From NCBI RefSeq assembly GCF_017315705.1, contig NZ_JAFLRF010000005.1, forward strand, positions 62,001-126,000: DNA of 64,000 nucleotides, given 5' to 3'. The stretch comes from Trinickia mobilis. Lineage in GTDB: Bacteria > Pseudomonadota > Gammaproteobacteria > Burkholderiales > Burkholderiaceae. This document shows positions 58,771 to 64,000 of the stretch, one piece after another. The first letter of the stretch is position 1; every line of letters starts with the position of its first letter. Position numbers and translations under genes: made by a program. The notes below the pieces were generated by a model. The model saw nothing but the letters and a program-made list of their open reading frames with translations. It searched no databases and was not told where the DNA came from.

Positions 58771-59370
58771 ATGCGAAAAGGCGAACAGACGCGCGCCGCA
58801 ATTCTCGACGCTGCATTGGACTTGGCAAGCCGCGACGGCCTCGAAGGCCTGACCATCGGCCTGCTGGCCGAGCGCATGCAGATGAGCAAGAGCGGGGTGT
58901 TCGCGCATTTCGGGTCGCGCGAGGACTTGCAAGTCGAGGTCGTGCGCGAATATCACCACCGTTTTGAAGACGAGGTGTTTTTCCCGAGCTTGCGCGAGCC
59001 GCGCGGGTTGCCGCGTTTGCGCGCGATGCTCTCCCGCTGGATAGAAAAGCGCATCCAGGAAGTGACGACCGGATGTATCTACATCAGCGGCGCGGTCGAG
59101 TACGACGACCGCGGGGACAATCCGGTGCGTGAGCAGCTCATGCTGAGTGTGACGACGTGGCGCGCGGCGCTTCTGAGGGCCATTTCGCAGGCGATGGAAG
59201 AAGGGCATCTGCGCGGGGACACCGATCCGAACCTGATGCTCTTCGAGGTGTACAGCTTCACGCTCGGTTTGCATCACGACGCGCGGTTCCTGCATTTGCC
59301 GGATGCGGTGCGCCTCACGTGGGCCGCGCTGGAAAAACTGATTGTTTCGTATCAGAGCGAAAGCCGCTAG
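58771..59370 (+). CDS. TetR/AcrR-family regulator of the beta-oxidation operon
   Basis: A 199-residue TetR protein starting MRKGEQTRAAILDAAL. The helix-turn-helix is GLTIGLLAERMQMSKSGVFA (~res 28-47), and the C-terminal ligand domain is of the kind found next to fatty-acid genes. The start at 58771 is preferred over 58690 because the fold begins there. The ribosome site is weak. Its position 55 bp before an acyl-CoA dehydrogenase suggests it senses acyl-CoA and represses this operon, which is inferred from context. Confidence 0.9.
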   Translation: MRKGEQTRAAILDAALDLASRDGLEGLTIGLLAERMQMSKSGVFAHFGSREDLQVEVVREYHHRFEDEVFFPSLREPRGLPRLRAMLSRWIEKRIQEVTTGCIYISGAVEYDDRGDNPVREQLMLSVTTWRAALLRAISQAMEEGHLRGDTDPNLMLFEVYSFTLGLHHDARFLHLPDAVRLTWAALEKLIVSYQSESR

Positions 59371-59425
59371 CGCGCGATGACTGGCATCGCGGCCGACTTC
59401 GTTGGCACAACCTTTGGAGAGAGTG

Positions 59426-61213
59426 ATGGGACAGTACGCCGCGCCGCTGCGCGACATGCAATTCGTGTTGCACGAGCTGCTCAACGTGGAAGCCGCTGTG
59501 AAGGCGATGCCGAAGCACGCGGATCTTGACGCCGACACGATCAACCAAGTACTCGAAGAAGCCGGCAAGTTCTGCTCCGAAGTGCTGTTTCCGCTCAACC
59601 AGAGCGGCGACAAGGAAGGCTGCACGTACGGCGGCGATGGCGCCGTGACGACGCCCAAGGGCTTCAAGGAAGCGTACAAGCAATACATCGAAGCGGGCTG
59701 GCCGGCGCTCGGCTGCGATCCCGAATATGGCGGCCAGGGGCTGCCGGCGTTCGTGAACAACGCGCTCTACGAAATGCTCAATTCGGCGAACCAGGCCTGG
59801 ACGATGTATCCGGGTCTCTCGCACGGCGCGTACGAATGCCTGCACGCGCACGGCACTCCTGGACTGCAGCAAACTTATCTGCCGAAGCTCGTGTCGGGCG
59901 TCTGGACCGGCACGATGTGCCTGACCGAGCCGCACTGCGGCACCGACCTCGGCATCCTGCGCACGAAGGCGGAGCCGAATGGCGACGGCTCGTACTCGAT
60001 TACCGGCACGAAGATCTTCATCTCGAGCGGCGAACATGACCTTGCCGAGAACATCGTCCACCTCGTGCTCGCGCGCCTGCCGGACGCGCCGCCGGGAACC
60101 AAGGGCATTTCGCTTTTCGTCGTGCCGAAATTCGTCCCGGACGCATCGGGCGAGCCGGGCGAGCGCAACGGCATCAAGTGCGGCTCGATCGAGCACAAGA
60201 TGGGCATCCACGCCAACGCCACGTGCGCGATGAATCTCGACAACGCGAAAGGCTGGCTCGTCGGCGAACCCGACCGCGGCCTGCAGGCGATGTTCGTGAT
60301 GATGAACGCGGCGCGTCTGGGCGTCGGCATGCAGAGCTTGGGTCTCACCGAAGTCGCGTATCAGAACTCGCTCACGTACGCGAAGGAACGCCTGCAGATG
60401 CGCTCGCTGACCGGCCCGAAGGCACCGGAAAAAGCGGCCGATCCGATCATCGTTCACCCCGACGTGCGCCGCATGCTGCTTACGCAGAAGGCCTACGCCG
60501 AAGGCGCACGCGCGTTCTCGTACTGGGCGGCGCTCCATATCGACAACGAGTTGTCGCACGCGGACGAAGCGGTGCGCAAGGAAAGCGCCGATCTCATCGC
60601 GCTGCTCACGCCGATCCTGAAAGCGTTCCTGTCGGACAACGCGTTCGAGTGCACGAACCACGCGATGCAGATCTACGGCGGCCACGGCTTCATCGCCGAG
60701 TGGGGCATGGAGCAGTACGTGCGCGACGCGCGGATCAACATGATCTACGAAGGCACGAACGCGGTTCAGTCGCTCGACCTGCTGGGCCGCAAGGTGCTCG
60801 GCGACATGGGCGCGAAGATGAAGAAGTTCGGCAAGCTCGTGACGGATTTCGTCGAGGCCGAAGGCGTGAAGCCGGAGATGCAGGAGTTCGTCAACCCGCT
60901 CGCGGACATCGGCGACAAGGTCCAGAAGCTGACGATGGAAATCGGCATGAAGGCGATGGCGAACCCGGACGAAGTCGGCGCGGCCGCCGTGCCGTATCTG
61001 CGCACGGTCGGCCATCTCGTGTTCTCATACTTCTGGGCTCGCATGGCGCGCATCGCGCTCGACAAGGAAGCGTCGGGCGATCCGTTCTACAAGTCGAAGC
61101 TCGCCACGGCGCGCTTCTACTTCGCGAGGCTCCTGCCCGAAACGGCGTCGACCATCCGTGCAGCGCGCGCCGGCTCGAAGACGTTGATGGACATCGAAGA
61201 GGCGCTGTTCTAG
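59426..61213 (+). CDS. Acyl-CoA dehydrogenase, large (C-terminal-extended) type
   Basis: A 595-residue flavoprotein of the acyl-CoA dehydrogenase family with the C-terminal extension of the ~600-residue class. FAD/substrate motifs include MCLTEPHCGTDLG and GTKIFISSGEHDL, and the catalytic Glu fits MIYEGTNAVQSLDLLGRK. It makes the first oxidation of beta-oxidation. GGAGAGAGTG lies upstream of the ATG at 59426; an in-frame start at 59402 is less likely. An intrinsic terminator follows it. Confidence 0.94.
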   Translation: MGQYAAPLRDMQFVLHELLNVEAAVKAMPKHADLDADTINQVLEEAGKFCSEVLFPLNQSGDKEGCTYGGDGAVTTPKGFKEAYKQYIEAGWPALGCDPEYGGQGLPAFVNNALYEMLNSANQAWTMYPGLSHGAYECLHAHGTPGLQQTYLPKLVSGVWTGTMCLTEPHCGTDLGILRTKAEPNGDGSYSITGTKIFISSGEHDLAENIVHLVLARLPDAPPGTKGISLFVVPKFVPDASGEPGERNGIKCGSIEHKMGIHANATCAMNLDNAKGWLVGEPDRGLQAMFVMMNAARLGVGMQSLGLTEVAYQNSLTYAKERLQMRSLTGPKAPEKAADPIIVHPDVRRMLLTQKAYAEGARAFSYWAALHIDNELSHADEAVRKESADLIALLTPILKAFLSDNAFECTNHAMQIYGGHGFIAEWGMEQYVRDARINMIYEGTNAVQSLDLLGRKVLGDMGAKMKKFGKLVTDFVEAEGVKPEMQEFVNPLADIGDKVQKLTMEIGMKAMANPDEVGAAAVPYLRTVGHLVFSYFWARMARIALDKEASGDPFYKSKLATARFYFARLLPETASTIRAARAGSKTLMDIEEALF

Positions 61214-61225
61214 GCGACCCGACTC

Positions 61226-61260
61226 ACGCGCCGCGTTGCCAAGAAACGTGGCGCGTTTTT
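61226..61260 (+). terminator. Intrinsic terminator between acyl-CoA dehydrogenase and hydroxyacyl-CoA dehydrogenase genes
   Basis: Stem ACGCGCC-G-CGTT / AACG-T-GGCGCGT (a G-U wobble inside) ends in a run of T, 12 bp after the dehydrogenase stop. It may reduce read-through to the next gene, 83 bp further on. Confidence 0.75.
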
Positions 61261-61342
61261 CTATCCCGACACATGCAACACATAGGCGATTTGCCGGCGC
61301 TAACAAACGGCGCAGCAAACTCGCAATCTCCGGAGGAAAGAC

Positions 61343-63775
61343 GTGAGCAATCTGATCATTCGCAAGGTGGCCGTGCTCGGCGCCGGCGTGATGGGCGCGC
61401 AGATCGCGGCGCACCTGATCAACGCCAAGGTGCCGGTGCTGCTGTTCGACCTGCCCGCCAAGGAAGGCCCGAAGAACGGGATCGCGCTGAAGGCGATCGA
61501 GAACCTGAAGAAGCTGTCGCCCGCGCCGTTCGGCGAGAAGGACGACGCCGCCTACATCGAGCCCGCCAACTACGACGACGATCTCGCGAAGCTCGCCGAG
61601 TGCGACCTCGTGATTGAAGCGATCGCCGAGCGGATGGACTGGAAGCACGACCTGTACAAGAAGGTGTCGCCGCATCTCGGCGCGAACGCGATTTTCGCGA
61701 GCAACACGTCGGGGCTGGCGATAACGACGCTGTCCGATGGTTTTGCCGACGAACTGAAAGCGCGCTTCTGCGGCGTGCACTTCTTCAATCCGCCGCGCTA
61801 CATGCATCTGGTCGAGCTGATTCCGACTTCGCACACGCGTCCGGAAATCCTCGACCAGCTCGAATCGTTCCTGACGAGCGTCGTCGGCAAGGGTGTCGTG
61901 CGCGCGAAGGATACGCCGAACTTCATCGCGAACCGCGTCGGTATCTTCTCGATTCTCGCGGTGGTCGCCGAAGCCTCGAAGTTCGGCCTGCGCTTCGACG
62001 AAGTCGACGACCTGACCGGCGCGCGCCTCGGCCGCGCGAAGTCGGCGACGTTCCGCACCGCGGACGTGGTCGGTCTCGACACGATGGCGCACGTCATCAA
62101 GACGATGCAGGACAACCTCGCCGACGATCCGTTCTTCCCGGTCTACGAGACGCCGGCGGTGCTCGCCGAACTCGTGAAGCAAGGCGCACTCGGCCAGAAG
62201 ACGGGCGCCGGCTTCTACAAGAAGGAAGGCAAGGCGATCAAGGTGCTCGATCCGAAGACGGGCACGTACGTCGAAGGCGGCGCGAAGGCCGACGAACTGA
62301 TCGGCCGCATTCTCAAGCGCCCGCCGGCGGAGCGCCTGAAGCTGCTGCGCGAATCGGAGCACCCGCAAGCGCAATTCCTGTGGGCGATCTTCCGCGACGT
62401 GTTCCACTACGTCGGCGTGCATCTCGATTCGATCGCCGACAATGCGCGCGACGTCGACCTCGCGATCCGCTGGGGCTTCGGCTGGAACGAAGGCCCGTTC
62501 GAGGGCTGGCAGGCGGCGGGCTGGAAGCAGGTCGCCGAGTGGGTGCAGGGAGATATCGCGGCGGGCAAGGCGCTGTCGAAGGCGCCGCTGCCGTCGTGGG
62601 TGCTCGAAGGGCCGGTCGCCGAGAACGGCGGCGTGCATACGAACGAAGGGTCGTGGTCGCCCGCGTCGAAGTCGTTCGTGCCGCGCTCAAGGCTCGCCGT
62701 GTACGACAAGCAAGTGTTCCGTGCGCCGCTCACCGGCGAGACGGTCGATCCGAAGACCTACGGCAAGACGCTGTTCGAAACCGACGCGGTGCGCGCATGG
62801 GTCGATGATCGCGCGGGCGAGGACGACGTCGTCATCGTATCGTTCAAGAGCAAGATGAACACGATCGGGCCGAGCGTGCTCGACGGCCTCGTGCAGGCGA
62901 TCGAACTGGCGGAGAAGGACTACAAGGGTGTCGTCGTGTGGCAGCCGACCTCGCTCAAGCTCGGCACGCCGGGCGGTCCGTTCTCCGCGGGCGCGAACCT
63001 GGAAGAGGCGATGCCCGCGTTCATGATGGGCGGCGCGAAGGGCATCGAGCCGTTCGTGAAGAAGTTCCAGCAAGGGATGCTGCGCGTGAAGTACGCGAAC
63101 GTTCCGGTCGTCGCGGCCGTGTCGGGCATCGCGCTCGGCGGCGGTTGCGAGCTCGTGCTGCATAGCGCGAAGCGCGTTGCGCACATCGAGAGCTACCTCG
63201 GGCTCGTCGAAGCGGGCGTCGGTCTCGTGCCGGCGGGCGGCGGTCTGAAGGAAGCGGCGTTGCGCGCGGCCGATGCGGCGAACGCGGTCGGATTGACGAG
63301 CGAGCTCTTGAAATTTGCCACGAAGTCGTTCGAAAACGCGGCGATGGCGAAGGTCTCGGGCTCGGCGCTCGAAGCGCGTTCGATGGGTTATCTCAAGCCG
63401 TCCGACCCGATCGTCTTCAACGTGTTCGAGCTGCTCGACACTGCAAAGAAGGAAGCGCGCGCGCTTGCCGCCGCGGGCTACCGTCCGCCGCTGCGCGCGA
63501 CGCAGATTCCGGTCGCGGGCCGCTCGGCGATTGCGACGATCAAGGCGCAGCTCGTCAACATGCGCGACGGCGGCTTCATCAGCGCGCACGACTACCTGAT
63601 CGCAAGCCGCATCGCCGAAGCCATCTGCGGCGGCGACGTCGAAGCGGGCAGCGTCGTCGACGAAGCATGGCTGCTGACGCTCGAGCGCCGTGCGTTCGTC
63701 GAGCTGCTCGGCACGCAGAAGACGCAGGAACGGATCATGGGCATGCTGCAAACCGGCAAGCCGGTGCGCAACTGA
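61343..63775 (+). CDS. 3-hydroxyacyl-CoA dehydrogenase / enoyl-CoA hydratase fusion
   Basis: An 810-residue bifunctional enzyme started by GTG after GGAGGAAAG. The NAD-binding dehydrogenase comes first (VAVLGAGVMGAQIAAHLI, ~res 9-26), with its C-terminal domain to ~400, and a crotonase domain follows (~480-700; both catalytic Glu retained in GGGCEL and LVEAGVGLVPAGGG). This order is reversed relative to E. coli FadB, where the hydratase is N-terminal. It carries out the hydration and second oxidation of beta-oxidation. A thiolase gene follows after 33 bp. Confidence 0.94.
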   Translation: MSNLIIRKVAVLGAGVMGAQIAAHLINAKVPVLLFDLPAKEGPKNGIALKAIENLKKLSPAPFGEKDDAAYIEPANYDDDLAKLAECDLVIEAIAERMDWKHDLYKKVSPHLGANAIFASNTSGLAITTLSDGFADELKARFCGVHFFNPPRYMHLVELIPTSHTRPEILDQLESFLTSVVGKGVVRAKDTPNFIANRVGIFSILAVVAEASKFGLRFDEVDDLTGARLGRAKSATFRTADVVGLDTMAHVIKTMQDNLADDPFFPVYETPAVLAELVKQGALGQKTGAGFYKKEGKAIKVLDPKTGTYVEGGAKADELIGRILKRPPAERLKLLRESEHPQAQFLWAIFRDVFHYVGVHLDSIADNARDVDLAIRWGFGWNEGPFEGWQAAGWKQVAEWVQGDIAAGKALSKAPLPSWVLEGPVAENGGVHTNEGSWSPASKSFVPRSRLAVYDKQVFRAPLTGETVDPKTYGKTLFETDAVRAWVDDRAGEDDVVIVSFKSKMNTIGPSVLDGLVQAIELAEKDYKGVVVWQPTSLKLGTPGGPFSAGANLEEAMPAFMMGGAKGIEPFVKKFQQGMLRVKYANVPVVAAVSGIALGGGCELVLHSAKRVAHIESYLGLVEAGVGLVPAGGGLKEAALRAADAANAVGLTSELLKFATKSFENAAMAKVSGSALEARSMGYLKPSDPIVFNVFELLDTAKKEARALAAAGYRPPLRATQIPVAGRSAIATIKAQLVNMRDGGFISAHDYLIASRIAEAICGGDVEAGSVVDEAWLLTLERRAFVELLGTQKTQERIMGMLQTGKPVRN

Positions 63776-63808
63776 TTGAGTGCGCGCGGGCGAACCTAGG
63801 AGCTACAA

Positions 63809-64000
63809 ATGAGCAAACAATTGCAAGACGCATATATCGTCGCCGCCAGCCGCACGCCGATCGGCAAGGCGCCGCGCGGCGTGTTCAAGAACACGCGCCC
63901 GGATGAACTGCTGGTGCACGCGATCAAGTCGGCGCTCGCGCAGGTGCCGGGACTCGATACGTCGGTGATCGAAGACGCGATCGTCGGCTGTGCGATTCCC
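63809..64000 (+). CDS. Acetyl-CoA acyltransferase (thiolase), N-terminal fragment
   Basis: The first 64 residues of a thiolase, cut by the window end: MSKQLQDAYIVAASRTPIGK is the classic thiolase start, followed by DELLVHAIKSALAQVPGL and IEDAIVGCAIP. The catalytic Cys lies beyond the window. AGGAGCTACAA precedes the ATG. It completes the beta-oxidation set after the hydroxyacyl-CoA dehydrogenase fusion gene. Confidence 0.93.
   Translation, partial: MSKQLQDAYIVAASRTPIGKAPRGVFKNTRPDELLVHAIKSALAQVPGLDTSVIEDAIVGCAIP

Noticed and set aside
59403-59417. Sigma-54-like promoter TGGCAC-N5-TTGG before the acyl-CoA dehydrogenase
   Set aside because: The -12 element has GG, not GC, and transcription would begin at about 59429, inside the coding region that starts at 59426.

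Overview
The window is GC-rich DNA (roughly two thirds G+C by eye) from a betaproteobacterium of the Burkholderiaceae, most likely Burkholderia sensu lato (Burkholderia, Paraburkholderia, Trinickia and relatives). The call rests on protein content and gene order: the kdsD-kdsC-lptC-lptA-lptB-rpoN-hpf-ptsN-hprK-rapZ run, uvrA divergent from an MFS gene followed by ssb, and ubiE - Tim44-like - ubiJ - ubiB. I cannot assign a species. I see no tRNA, rRNA, IS element, integrase, phage gene or CRISPR array.

Layout. 1-9.7 kb: the tail of mutY, then a minus-strand block that, read in its own direction, runs from Kdo/LPS supply (kdsD, kdsC) and LPS transport (lptC, lptA, lptB) to sigma-54 (rpoN), ribosome hibernation (hpf), the nitrogen PTS (ptsN, hprK), rapZ and a LON-domain protein. 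9.8-15 kb: a CPA2 antiporter, apt, a LysE exporter, a NUDIX protein and purU. 15-22.1 kb: an AI-2E-type permease and uvrA on the minus strand, then an MFS transporter, ssb, a tiny entericidin-like lipoprotein and a lytic transglycosylase. 22.2-30 kb: a signalling island of three RcsB-like response regulators, an aquaporin with an unusual selectivity filter, and a 1481-residue BvgS-type hybrid kinase. 30-35.3 kb: two small exported proteins, a candidate minus-strand small RNA, an HSL-type esterase, an EcsC protein and a DHA2 efflux pump with a MarR regulator. 35.4-39.7 kb: a D-amino-acid utilisation cassette (PLP deaminase, RpiR regulator, D-aminoacylase, RidA). 39.8-43 kb: ilvA, a 5'-nucleotidase and queF. 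43.6-48.6 kb: a giant FAD/Fe-S oxidoreductase, a HIT protein and a DUF971 protein. 48.7-52.8 kb: ubiquinone genes. 52.8-58.4 kb: a TPMT-like methyltransferase, an FmdB zinc ribbon, a DUF502 protein, aspS, nudB and a cardiolipin synthase. 58.4-64 kb: a repeat-rich intergenic stretch, a TetR regulator and a fatty-acid beta-oxidation operon cut by the window end.

How they work together. Most of the window is conserved housekeeping. The accessory content lies mainly at 22-40 kb. The most promising candidate for an undescribed system is 22.2-30 kb. There a sensor kinase combines BvgS-type periplasmic double Venus-flytrap domains with a partly degenerate receiver-like segment before its true receiver, in the place where RcsC has its ABL domain. 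It sits 10 bp behind an aquaporin and downstream of three RcsB-family regulators, and sequences resembling RcsB/BvgA half-sites lie in the intergenic gaps. This reading is an inference from domains and context.
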